Positions 16,016-23,470 of a DNA stretch of 36,642 bases are shown piece after piece. The DNA is from Deltaproteobacteria bacterium. Its GTDB lineage: Bacteria > Bdellovibrionota_C > UBA2361 > J135. The translations under genes and the position numbers were made by a program. How positions within the stretch are numbered: the stretch's first letter is position 1; every line of letters starts with the position of its first letter. The notes beneath the pieces are model-generated. The model searched no databases. It saw only the letters and a program-made list of their open reading frames with translations, and was not told the DNA's origin. The stretch spans positions 1-36,642 of the forward strand of contig JACKAH010000013.1 in the NCBI GenBank assembly GCA_020635175.1, read 5' to 3'.

Positions 16016-17002
16016 TCCACGTTTTTACTTGCGTAGCGTCAGCACGCAGCCAGCGATCAGGATTGCGATGCCAAGCAGGCTCTGTTCGATCTGAGCAGTG
16101 CGTCCGTCCCAGAAGACCGAGATGCCGAAGGAGAGGATCAGCAGTGCGCTCAGAGTGATCGGTTCCTTGACGTGTACGGCAGGAGCGCTCGCGTAGGCCC
16201 TGACCTTCGATAGGACGGCCAGGTTCGCGTTCGCCCCGGTAATTGCGGCGAGCAGAACGATCCACCCAGAGAACTGAAACGAGAGGTGCTGACCCAGGTC
16301 GAACTTCGGAACGATCGTGTAGACCGGCACGAAAAGTAGCAGCGAGACGATCGCTCCGTACTTGCCCATGTAGACCATCGTGACAGAGCTTGGAATCTTG
16401 AGTGCTCCGAGGGAGCGCATCAGTGCACTCGTTCCCGCGATGACGCCTGCGATAGCCAGGTTGAACAGCGTGAAGGCGGGATTCTCAATCAGGCTTCGCA
16501 GATCGAGATTCAGCGCCAGCGCCGTTCCACACAGCACAGCAGCGACACCGAGCAGAGATGACCACCTGAACTTGTCACGAAAGATGACGACGTCGATCGC
16601 AAACCCGAGTAAGATCGAGAGTGTTCGGATCACCGAAGCGGCCTTGATATCTGTCACTTCGAACGAGAGAGAGATGACAGCCATCGGCAGGTAGGTGACA
16701 GAGATCAGCGCCATCAAGCGCAGTCTGTTGTGAGCTTCCCTTGGGACTTCGCAGCGTTTGCTGAAGCCGTAGAGCAGCTTTCCAAACAGGATCAGCGAGA
16801 GCGAGTAGAAGATCATCACCAGCGAGACGCAGGCGATGTTCCCCTTGAAGCCACGCTCGAGCAGTAGGCTGGTAGTCTTGAACAGACCGTCCAGCACCGC
16901 CCAGATGCAGGCAACGAGAGAGATTTTGGAACGCACCACGTTTCTCCGGTGTTGCTGAAGAGTTGACGGGGACAGGGCACGTTGAACCTTGACGACTCAA
17001 CG
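15976..17002. mobile_element. GC-rich islet bounded by 11-bp inverted repeats
   Basis: CGTTGAGTCGT at 15976-15986 and its exact complement ACGACTCAACG at 16992-17002 flank about 1.03 kb of GC-rich DNA that holds a single minus-strand gene. No transposase and no clear target duplication are seen. Near the right end lies GACGGGGACAGGGCACGTTG, which resembles widespread extragenic repeats. An exogenous cassette is inferred from composition and the flanking repeats only. Confidence 0.35.
16025..16939 (-). CDS. DMT-superfamily (EamA-like) transporter, GC-rich
   Basis: A 304-aa membrane protein starting at GTG 16939, with GGAG 6 bases upstream on the minus strand. About ten hydrophobic helices fill the length (ACVSLVMIFYSLSLILFG, SLLGVAAVLCGTALALNLDL, SLLGIAILIAGCVLTL), as expected for ten-helix drug/metabolite transporters. 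A duplicated EamA-like layout is suggested by Gly-rich helix ends around residues 110-140 and 275-300. The substrate is unknown. Codons are strongly G/C-ending, unlike flanking genes, and the gene fills a GC-rich islet between 15973 and 17030. It is probably acquired from a GC-rich donor. Other frames open here are artefacts of the composition. Confidence 0.8.
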   Translation of the reverse strand: MVRSKISLVACIWAVLDGLFKTTSLLLERGFKGNIACVSLVMIFYSLSLILFGKLLYGFSKRCEVPREAHNRLRLMALISVTYLPMAVISLSFEVTDIKAASVIRTLSILLGFAIDVVIFRDKFRWSSLLGVAAVLCGTALALNLDLRSLIENPAFTLFNLAIAGVIAGTSALMRSLGALKIPSSVTMVYMGKYGAIVSLLLFVPVYTIVPKFDLGQHLSFQFSGWIVLLAAITGANANLAVLSKVRAYASAPAVHVKEPITLSALLILSFGISVFWDGRTAQIEQSLLGIAILIAGCVLTLRK

Positions 17003-17029
17003 ACCCTTTTCTTTTAAGGAAAAGGGTCG
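17001..17029. repeat. Perfect hairpin at the right edge of the GC-rich islet
   Basis: CGACCCTTTTC (17001-17011) and GAAAAGGGTCG (17019-17029) form an 11-bp perfect stem with a 7-base loop. It lies upstream of the DMT gene and overlaps the flanking 11-bp repeat by two bases. It could be a terminator for transcripts entering from either side or part of an element end. From 17030 to 17260 I see nothing else beyond AT-rich DNA. Confidence 0.55.
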
Positions 17030-17327
17030 AGACAGATAGCTACTACTCAAGCATTGAAGTTTAAATTTTACTGCGAGTTAGTCAAACCCACTGAGATAAC
17101 CACAGGATAGGAAGTCTTATAAAACCGATAGTTTTAGGAGTGTTACGAGTTTTGAAGTGCGCTGTTTGCCAGTGTGCTGTGTTTTTGTAGCTGCTCCTAG
17201 GAGATTCTAGGAATGAGTGCGGTATTTGCTTCTGAATATTGTATGGAAACAGGGGGTAATAATAGGCAGCGTCCTGCTCTGTAGAAAAGGTGTATCTATC
17301 GGTTAAGAACTGTGCGATAAGTGATTT

Positions 17328-17675
17328 GTGAGTAGTTATACGAAATCACCGAAGAAAGTGTTAGAGCTAGCGCACCGTGTTGGAAGCGAAGTGTTTGAGC
17401 TGTATTCTCACGAGTCTAGCCCTCGTACGTACACGCAACCGCAGCTCTTTGCATGCTTAGTGCTAAAGACGTATATGGGACTAGATTATCGTCGTTTACA
17501 TGGTTTGCTTGAAGATTACCCAGAGATAGTAAGAACCATAGGGATGGAGAAAATTCCGCACTTTACAACCTTTCAAAAAGCATCAGAGCGACTGATGCGA
17601 GTTCCAAGAGTAAAGCAACTTTTGAATGAAACGGTAAGTACCGTTGGGAAAAAAAAAGAAGGTACAGATTGGTAG
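17328..17675 (+). CDS. IS5-like transposase, N-terminal frame
   Basis: A 115-aa frame (GTG start) carrying the N-terminal region of an IS5-type transposase: YTQPQLFACLVLKTYMGLDY, RRLHGLLEDYPEIVRTIGM, IPHFTTFQKASERL. This segment holds DNA-binding helices and precedes the catalytic core in related transposases. The frame meets a run of nine A (17649-17657) and stops soon after (KKKEGTDW). Moving to the next frame at that run joins it to the catalytic frame downstream, giving a product of about 293 aa. No strong ribosome site is visible. Confidence 0.85.
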   Translation: MSSYTKSPKKVLELAHRVGSEVFELYSHESSPRTYTQPQLFACLVLKTYMGLDYRRLHGLLEDYPEIVRTIGMEKIPHFTTFQKASERLMRVPRVKQLLNETVSTVGKKKEGTDW

Positions 17676-18210
17676 TATAGATTCCACTGGGTTTGAAGCA
17701 CGTCATGTAAGCCAATATTTTTTGCAACGCTCAGAACAAGATAAGCCCATATATGCAAGGTTTCATCCAAAGCTTACCGTTATTTGTGATTGTGAAACAC
17801 ATCTTATTCATGGTTTTCATGCAACTAAAGGTCCTAAACCTGATAATCGTCAATTACAACCAACCCTAAAAAAAACTATCACTGAAATTGATAAGCTTTT
17901 AGGAGATGCTGGATTTGATGGGGAACCAAATCATAGAATATGTCGAGAGGAGAACAATATTCGTTCCTTCTTTCCTCCTCTTATAGGACGGCCAACCCAA
18001 AAACCACCATCTGGATACTGGAGAAGAAAGATGAAACACTACTTTAACGATCCTCAGAAGCACAAATACGGTCAGCGATGGCAAGTGGAAACAGTTTTTA
18101 GTATGATAAAGCGCTCTTTCGGCTCCGCACTCTCCGCAAGGACACATCACAATAGATTGCGACAACTATACTTGCTTGTTATCTCACATAACATCGCTAT
18201 CTTGTTTTAA
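17644..18210 (+). CDS. IS5-like transposase, catalytic DDE frame
   Basis: The second frame overlaps the first by 32 bases and contains the DDE core of a DDE_Tnp_1 (IS4/IS5-type) transposase: first Asp in IGSIDSTGFEARH, second Asp in LLGDAGFDGEPNH, and Glu in WQVETVFSMIKRSFG. The end (RTHHNRLRQLYLLVISHNIA) is typical of the family. The apparent TTG start at 17644 is probably not used. The frame should be reached by slippage on the A9 tract, as known for some IS5-family members. If slippage does not occur, a one-base change has inactivated the element. Confidence 0.88.
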   Translation: MGKKKKVQIGSIDSTGFEARHVSQYFLQRSEQDKPIYARFHPKLTVICDCETHLIHGFHATKGPKPDNRQLQPTLKKTITEIDKLLGDAGFDGEPNHRICREENNIRSFFPPLIGRPTQKPPSGYWRRKMKHYFNDPQKHKYGQRWQVETVFSMIKRSFGSALSARTHHNRLRQLYLLVISHNIAILF

Positions 18211-18248
18211 TACCTTTTCTACAGAGCAGGACGCTGCCTATTTAATAA

Positions 18249-18292
18249 GTAGGCAGCGTCCCTATTATTCACTATTATTCTACCTATTATTC
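18249..18292. repeat. Stand-alone IS-end-like repeat
   Basis: GTAGGCAGCGTCCCTATTAT is followed by CACTATTATT and CTACCTATTATTCT. Read on the other strand it nearly matches the block at 20346-20405, so the two form inverted copies on either side of the secreted-protein gene at 18350. Confidence 0.75.
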
Positions 18293-18349
18293 TCGCTAAT
18301 GAGGTTTAGTTAAACCTGAATATTATCAGATAGTTAACTACTACTTCCG

Positions 18350-20080
18350 TTAAGGAATTGTTACGTAAATTGTCTGGGCGGCTCTATTTGCTCCATGGCC
18401 AGTATCCGCTCCAGCAGCCGTTATTGTTACAGCATGAGTTCCTGGAGCTAATCCATTTCTGTCTAAGCAGCTTGCTAAATCAACTGTCAAGGCGATTGTG
18501 TTGTTTCCGATCGTTGTCGAATCATTACCGCTTGATGGAGTGTAATCATCTGCACTATCAACTAAAGGCCAGAGCAATGCTCCATCACTTGATTTATAAC
18601 TATTATCAGAACCTACTGATGGGAGCTCAGTGAGAGTAGACGAAAGACCCTCATACAATTCACCACAAGTATACTCAGCAGTATTATTATTGATCATGAT
18701 CCCGTAGTTAAGATGTCCAAAGTCTTTATAATCCCCCTCTTCTAAACCTGATACTGCTAATCTTTGAAGACGATATATAACTAAACGCAACTTCCCAGAA
18801 AATGCTCCAGCAGATGCTAGTACAATTGGGTTACTATTATTCATTCCATCACTATTTTGATCTGTATAATCAGCCAATACATCATTATCAGCATCATTAT
18901 CTGTAACGTTATAACTTCTTATCGCAGGGACAGTTAAAAAATATGGAGGTAACGTTAACGATTTCCGTGATACAACTTCAGCATCTTCATTTACAAAATC
19001 TACCCGATAAGTATCTCCTGGTCTAAATTTGTCTGTTCCAACCCGTGGCTGAATGGCTGCTGCCCAGGTAGCGCCTCCATTACTATTATTTAATGATTCT
19101 AGACTATTCTCCTGACCACTTGCAGTAAGGCTTGACCATAGCTCTCCCTTAATCGCATTATCTCCTTCACTGAATCCGCTATAAATTCCGGTGCTAGGAC
19201 CTACAGAAGTTGCTCTGCAATACTCAAGCTCATCGGGACATACAGCATATGCACCAGTAATAGAAGTTGAAAGTTCATCATCTGGAGAAAATCCAAAGTA
19301 ATATGCTATTGCGAATGTGTTTGCACCACCTATTACATCATCGATCTCATCACTATCGAGAGCTCCATCGATATGCCAGTTGATAGTCTGAGGCATATTT
19401 AAATACAAAGTCGTAAATGGCAACGACACCCCAGTATTTAGCTCCTTGGCTCCAATTTGACCGGCATCAATACTTGAATCTGCAATATCAATAATTCCAT
19501 CCCCGTCAGCATCTACGTCAAAGAGATCCAATACAGAATCTGAATCACTATCTGCTGATGGACCAGTAATCGCTTTAATCTTTAAAGGTGCAGATAAACT
19601 ATTATTCTGTGAATTAATATTAAGTCCTAGGTTTGGAATAGAAGCTGCGGTCACAGAGCCGCTACCGGAGAAGATCTTTCCCTTAACAGGAGTAGTTACG
19701 TAAGGAGTTTCGGCTGTCCAGGAATTCAATTTAATATTGACTTTCGTTAGAGGATCCCCCTTTTGACTGATCGGTGTTCCTTTAAGTCTAAACTTGAATT
19801 TCGAACCCTGAAGTCGTCCAACAGATCCAACATGCTGACCATCTGCATAGGCCACAAGTACGGCACCATTAAATTTACTTTTTGGTACTGTAAACTTAAC
19901 CTTACTATTGGAAATTGTTCCTGGGTAAAGGGTTCCCTTATTATCTAAAAGGTCCACATCGTCGATATTGCTGTTTGCCAAATTAACCGTAACCTTAACG
20001 TTATTATTAGCTGCGACAGCTTGGTTAAAAGTTATAACAGTCAAAATTGAGATTATCAGGGACAAGAGTCTACATTTCAT
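18350..20080 (-). CDS. Large secreted protein with calcium-loop repeats
   Basis: About 576 aa from ATG 20080; a TTG three codons earlier is less likely. Residues 1-24 are a signal peptide (MKCRLLSLIISILTVITFNQ, then AVAA). The mature part is Ser/Asn/Asp-rich and mostly beta. DSDSDSVLDLFDVDADGDGI resembles thrombospondin type-3 calcium loops, and a related stretch (DNDADNDVLADYTDQNSDG) lies further on. The C-terminus (PGTHAVTITAAGADTGHGAN) looks like an Ig-like beta domain. This is probably an exported or surface protein; the role is unknown. The gene lies between inverted copies of the 18249/20346 repeat, so it may have been mobilised or rearranged. Confidence 0.75.
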   Translation of the reverse strand: MKCRLLSLIISILTVITFNQAVAANNNVKVTVNLANSNIDDVDLLDNKGTLYPGTISNSKVKFTVPKSKFNGAVLVAYADGQHVGSVGRLQGSKFKFRLKGTPISQKGDPLTKVNIKLNSWTAETPYVTTPVKGKIFSGSGSVTAASIPNLGLNINSQNNSLSAPLKIKAITGPSADSDSDSVLDLFDVDADGDGIIDIADSSIDAGQIGAKELNTGVSLPFTTLYLNMPQTINWHIDGALDSDEIDDVIGGANTFAIAYYFGFSPDDELSTSITGAYAVCPDELEYCRATSVGPSTGIYSGFSEGDNAIKGELWSSLTASGQENSLESLNNSNGGATWAAAIQPRVGTDKFRPGDTYRVDFVNEDAEVVSRKSLTLPPYFLTVPAIRSYNVTDNDADNDVLADYTDQNSDGMNNSNPIVLASAGAFSGKLRLVIYRLQRLAVSGLEEGDYKDFGHLNYGIMINNNTAEYTCGELYEGLSSTLTELPSVGSDNSYKSSDGALLWPLVDSADDYTPSSGNDSTTIGNNTIALTVDLASCLDRNGLAPGTHAVTITAAGADTGHGANRAAQTIYVTIP

Positions 20081-20258
20081 ACGATCCAAGGTGGTATTTA
20101 ATTGATGTTGAACGGCTACAGTAAATTTCGGTAAATCCCTAACTTTCTAAAGCTCCATTTTCTATTAAGCATTATATGAGAGATTAATAAAAAGTACGTT
20201 GTTTCAGGCAGATAGGAGGAACAAAAATACCAACAGCTGCAAGTCTTGAGAGCGCCCC

Positions 20259-20333
20259 CTGGGAGCGCCGACCTCCAGGTCGGCTTGATCGTATTACCAC
20301 TTCACATGCCGACTTGTAAGTCGGCGTTCCCAG
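20259..20333. repeat. Cruciform-forming palindromic element
   Basis: Outer arms CTGGGAGCGCCGAC and GTCGGCGTTCCCAG pair with one mismatch. Each arm region also contains its own 8-bp hairpin: GCCGACCT-cc-AGGTCGGC and GCCGACTT-gt-AAGTCGGC. It is GC-rich within AT-rich DNA and has no coding capacity. It resembles MITE-like extragenic palindromes seen in several phyla. Confidence 0.8.
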
Positions 20334-20345
20334 GCAAATCACTCT

Positions 20346-20405
20346 AGAATAATAGGTAGAATAATAGGGACGCTGCCTATTAGAATAATAGGGACGCTGC
20401 CTATT
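20346..20405. repeat. Tandem IS-end-like repeats
   Basis: Two adjacent 24-base copies, each AGAATAATAGGGACGCTGCC followed by TATT, occupy 20358-20381 and 20382-20405. A partial copy (AGAATAATAGG) starts at 20346. The core GGACGCTGCCTATT is the complement of the IS terminal sequence at 17261. Confidence 0.85.
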
Positions 20406-20890
20406 ATTCTTATTACAAAAAATCTTGGTCTAAAATCGTGGATTCCTCCTCCAAAAATTCCCTTCTCCAGAATCGCTGCTTAAAATTTACCGCTGCTGAG
20501 CAGCCAATGATACTCCTGCGCTTAAAAAACACAGATCATCTCTATCTTGAACGAGTATTTGGCCAATAACCGCTTGTGCACAATATTCAGAAGCAAATAC
20601 CTCTATATGTCCCCCAATCTCTTACGAGAAACTAAATAACACACTGCATTGCAGAGATGAGCAAAGTGAATCTTGCAACTACCCTAATTCACTCAAATTT
20701 ATAAGATTTTCTACCCTGTCGCATTGATTAGCTTCCTGAGTCGCATATTATCAACTGAGATCATTGGCAAAAAATATAGGAAACTTTCAGGAAAAATCGC
20801 TGAAAACTATATGAGAGAGTCATCTGTGGGTTTGTGGGTTTTACAGATAACAGCGGGAAAGCAACAAAATCCCTCATAAGGAGAGGCAAG
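20406..20890. other. Gene-free stretch before the FG-GAP gene
   Basis: I find no convincing reading frame on either strand beyond about 20 codons, and no RNA gene. The final part must contain the promoter and leader of the gene at 20891. Confidence 0.5.
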
Positions 20891-22924
20891 ATGAAGAGAC
20901 TATTATTATCAACTATTCTACTTTACTTCTCTTTGAGTCCATACTCCCTTCTTGCTGATGGAAGCATCCATGGAACTATCAGGATTAATGGAGCTCCTGC
21001 GCTGAATCAAAATGTTGCCTTCTTAATCGATAACAAAGCACCTGGCGATATTCTCTACAATACAAACGAGTTCATATTTCTACAGGACATAATCAATAGT
21101 ACGCAAACTAATCTGAATTTTGGATCAGGTGAGAACATCACTCGTGCTTTTGTCGCGGATCTACCTTCCTCCAGAGATGGCTACAAAGATCTAGTTGTTG
21201 AGCTTCTTGCAACACCATTTGGATCTGGAAACACAAAGCTTGTGGGACTTCTAAACAACAGAGCTGGTCAGTTTATTCCATTTCCGATTCCACTTGGAGA
21301 TTCTGAAACCGCCAATGGAACATCTATTGCGGATATATTTCATGGTGACCTTGATGGAGATGGCTTTGATGATTTAATAGTTGGCGATTTTGGCACAAAG
21401 AATGTCATCGTCGACACAAGAGATACTCAATTTCTTCCTAGCTCTGGGATCTACGCCTATAACAATATCAATCCTATTTTCAAAATATTTCTTAGTAGCG
21501 GTAGCGCTAAAAATTTAACCTTTGATTATGAAGTGCGTGAGGCATGCATTAGTGACATAGATAACGATGGTGATCTTGATATTATTTCGTTAGATGCAAC
21601 GCTCTATTACTTTAACTATAACGGTTTCGGTGACTATAGTTTTTCTTTTAGCGTTGCTGTTAAACTTAACGATGGAAATGCTAGTTTCAGCACCAGTTAT
21701 ATAAACGTTTTAGATACAAACAATAAAGACATCTCTCCTAGCCTCCATTGTGCAGATCTCAACAATGACAAACTTGTCGATATTATAGTGGAATCTCAAT
21801 CCTCTCCTACAGGAATTACAAAAAGCTACAACATTCATTCGATAATGAATAATGGAGCAGGCAACTTTGCAACTCCTACAAATCAAAATTTCTTTTTTAC
21901 TGTGCCGCAAGGCACGGACAAGCTAGTCGAAACTTTATTTGGTGATTATAATAATGATGGTTTCGCAGATATGGCAACAGCAAATGCACTTAATGGAACA
22001 AAGCTAGTTGATATCTATTACAATCTTGCAAATCCAAACTTAACTTCAAATTTTTTCAACTCGCCATCTATTGTTGTCCCATCATTAGCGGATAATATGC
22101 TAACAAAGCCGCTATTTGATTTCAACGGAGACGGCTTTATAGATCTTCTTTTCCCGAGCTCTAGCTCTTCATTTACATACAACTTTGCATTTAATCCAGG
22201 TTCTACTCCATTCAATACTGGAAATACTGCATTTACAGTAACCCCACCAAATACGACGGATCAGTGGAGTTATAGTAGATCTACTGAGGTTTTTGACATG
22301 TATGCGTTAACTAATGTTGAGGTAATAATTGGCCAATATACAGTCTACTCAGATGTGGCTGGCCGTTTTAAGTTAAATGGAATTCCCGCTGGAATCTACC
22401 CTTTGACTGTCAATCTTAACGGATATCTTTTTGATAACCAAAGCACAGTAACTGTTTCAAACGGGAGTAATACTGGCTTAAGCATCAACGCAACTGTAGA
22501 TACTACACCACCATCTGATGGTGACAGTGGCGATGGCTCTGGAAGCGGTAACGATAATTCAGGTGACAGTGGCAGCTCTGGGGGCGGAGAAGGCAGTGGC
22601 AATTCAGGTGGATCTGAAAATGACCTGTTTGATCTTGGGTTTTCTGAGCCCCCAGCTAAACCAGCACTTTCCACCAAAGGGAATAAGCTAACGATCGACC
22701 TACTTGCAGTACAATATGCAAGTTCCTATGTCTGTAAGGTGACAGAGATCTTCAAAAAGAAATCTGGCAAAAAGAAAATGCATGTTAAGACACATGAACT
22801 TGCAGGCCTATCATTAACTCGAAAAGTGAAAAAAGGCGCTAAGGTCAAAGTTAGATGCTATGCTAAAAATGCTCTCAGCCAAACTGACTGGAGTAATAAT
22901 GCAAAAGTAAAAGTTAAGAAGTAA
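20891..22924 (+). CDS. Secreted FG-GAP/VCBS repeat protein
   Basis: About 677 aa from ATG 20891, chosen because GGAGAGG lies just before it and a signal peptide follows (MKRLLLSTILLYFSLSPYSL). Residues about 130-470 contain FG-GAP/VCBS-type calcium motifs: DLDGDGFDDLIVGD, DIDNDGDLDIISLD, DLNNDKLVDIIVE, DYNNDGFADMATA, DFNGDGFIDLLFP. These suggest a beta-propeller. Next is a carboxypeptidase-regulatory-like beta domain (VYSDVAGRFKLNGIPAGIYP), a Gly/Ser/Asp linker (SGDGSGSGNDNSGDSGSSGG) and a basic C-terminal FN3-like domain (SYVCKVTEIFKKKSGKKK). It is probably surface-exposed and may bind calcium, sugars or surfaces. Composition is similar to the secreted protein on its left. Confidence 0.85.
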   Translation: MKRLLLSTILLYFSLSPYSLLADGSIHGTIRINGAPALNQNVAFLIDNKAPGDILYNTNEFIFLQDIINSTQTNLNFGSGENITRAFVADLPSSRDGYKDLVVELLATPFGSGNTKLVGLLNNRAGQFIPFPIPLGDSETANGTSIADIFHGDLDGDGFDDLIVGDFGTKNVIVDTRDTQFLPSSGIYAYNNINPIFKIFLSSGSAKNLTFDYEVREACISDIDNDGDLDIISLDATLYYFNYNGFGDYSFSFSVAVKLNDGNASFSTSYINVLDTNNKDISPSLHCADLNNDKLVDIIVESQSSPTGITKSYNIHSIMNNGAGNFATPTNQNFFFTVPQGTDKLVETLFGDYNNDGFADMATANALNGTKLVDIYYNLANPNLTSNFFNSPSIVVPSLADNMLTKPLFDFNGDGFIDLLFPSSSSSFTYNFAFNPGSTPFNTGNTAFTVTPPNTTDQWSYSRSTEVFDMYALTNVEVIIGQYTVYSDVAGRFKLNGIPAGIYPLTVNLNGYLFDNQSTVTVSNGSNTGLSINATVDTTPPSDGDSGDGSGSGNDNSGDSGSSGGGEGSGNSGGSENDLFDLGFSEPPAKPALSTKGNKLTIDLLAVQYASSYVCKVTEIFKKKSGKKKMHVKTHELAGLSLTRKVKKGAKVKVRCYAKNALSQTDWSNNAKVKVKK

Positions 22925-22965
22925 CCCCCTACACAAAAGGAGAAATACTAATTAAATGGGAATTA

Positions 22966-22987
22966 AATAGGCAGCGTCCCTATTATT
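22966..22987. repeat. Single IS-end-like repeat
   Basis: AATAGGCAGCGTCCC plus TATTATT matches the outer 14 bases of the IS terminal repeat and the stand-alone copies at 18249 and 20346. Just before it, a good ribosome site (AAAAGGAG) leads to ATG 22955 and a frame that stops after four codons at the repeat's TAG. Confidence 0.8.
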
Positions 22988-23005
22988 CCAAAAGCTTAAC
23001 GTTGT

Positions 23006-23470
23006 TCAAGAATGATATAGAAAACTTAGCGCCTCTTTACATGCGCTGATCCGAACCTCATCCCTTGTGCCTGGATAAAAGCATTTTTTTGTCTCTATCC
23101 CATTTGGTGTTGCCAACCCTAGATAGAAGGTACCAACTGGCTTTTCTGCACTACCACCATCAGGACCGGCAACTCCTGTCACAGACAACGCATAATCAGA
23201 CTTGCAAACTTTCTTTACCCCAGCGGCCATCATCACCGCGACTTCAGCACTAACAGCTCCGAAATCTTCAAGTACTTTCTTTGAAACCCCTAAAAGTTCA
23301 ATCTTTATCTGATTGCTATATGAAATTACTCCGCCCTTGAAATACTCTGAAGAGCCTGGTCTGTCAGTTAGAAGCTTTCCAAGCATTCCACCGGTGCAAC
23401 TTTCAGCGACAGCGATCGTTTTCTTTTCAGTTATTAATTTTTGTGCAACTTGTTCTAATAGTTTCTGCAC
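23006..23470 (-). CDS. pncC: Nicotinamide-nucleotide amidohydrolase (CinA C-terminal family)
   Basis: A 154-aa stand-alone CinA/PncC domain, which deamidates nicotinamide mononucleotide to nicotinic acid mononucleotide in NAD recycling. Family motifs are present: AVAESCTGGMLGKLLTDRPG with the catalytic Ser, YFKGGVISYSNQIKIELLGV, GAVSAEVAVMMAAGV, and ALSVTGVAGPDGGSAEKPVG followed by TFYLG. The length fits the single-domain form. The GTG start overlaps the last base of the upstream peptidase stop (TAGTG), so the two are translated together. Confidence 0.95.
   Translation of the reverse strand: MQKLLEQVAQKLITEKKTIAVAESCTGGMLGKLLTDRPGSSEYFKGGVISYSNQIKIELLGVSKKVLEDFGAVSAEVAVMMAAGVKKVCKSDYALSVTGVAGPDGGSAEKPVGTFYLGLATPNGIETKKCFYPGTRDEVRISACKEALSFLYHS

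Larger units (their letters stand above)
17261..18242 (+). mobile_element. IS5-like insertion sequence, 982 bp
   Basis: Perfect 31-bp terminal inverted repeats run from AATAGGCAGCGTCCTGCTCT through GTAGAAAAGGT at 17261-17291 and inverted at 18212-18242. Both sides are flanked by TAAT (17257-17260, 18243-18246), a 4-bp target duplication. Inside are two overlapping transposase frames. Intact matching ends suggest recent insertion. The element sits beside a stand-alone repeat (18249-18292) that shares its outer bases. Confidence 0.93.

Noticed and set aside
16575..17000. 141-codon and other frames overlapping the DMT gene
   Set aside because: GC-rich DNA opens several frames; only the 16025-16939 frame gives a membrane protein with a ribosome site.
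20346..20405. Short CRISPR array
   Set aside because: The two copies are directly abutting with no spacers, no cas gene is nearby, and the unit matches the IS ends.
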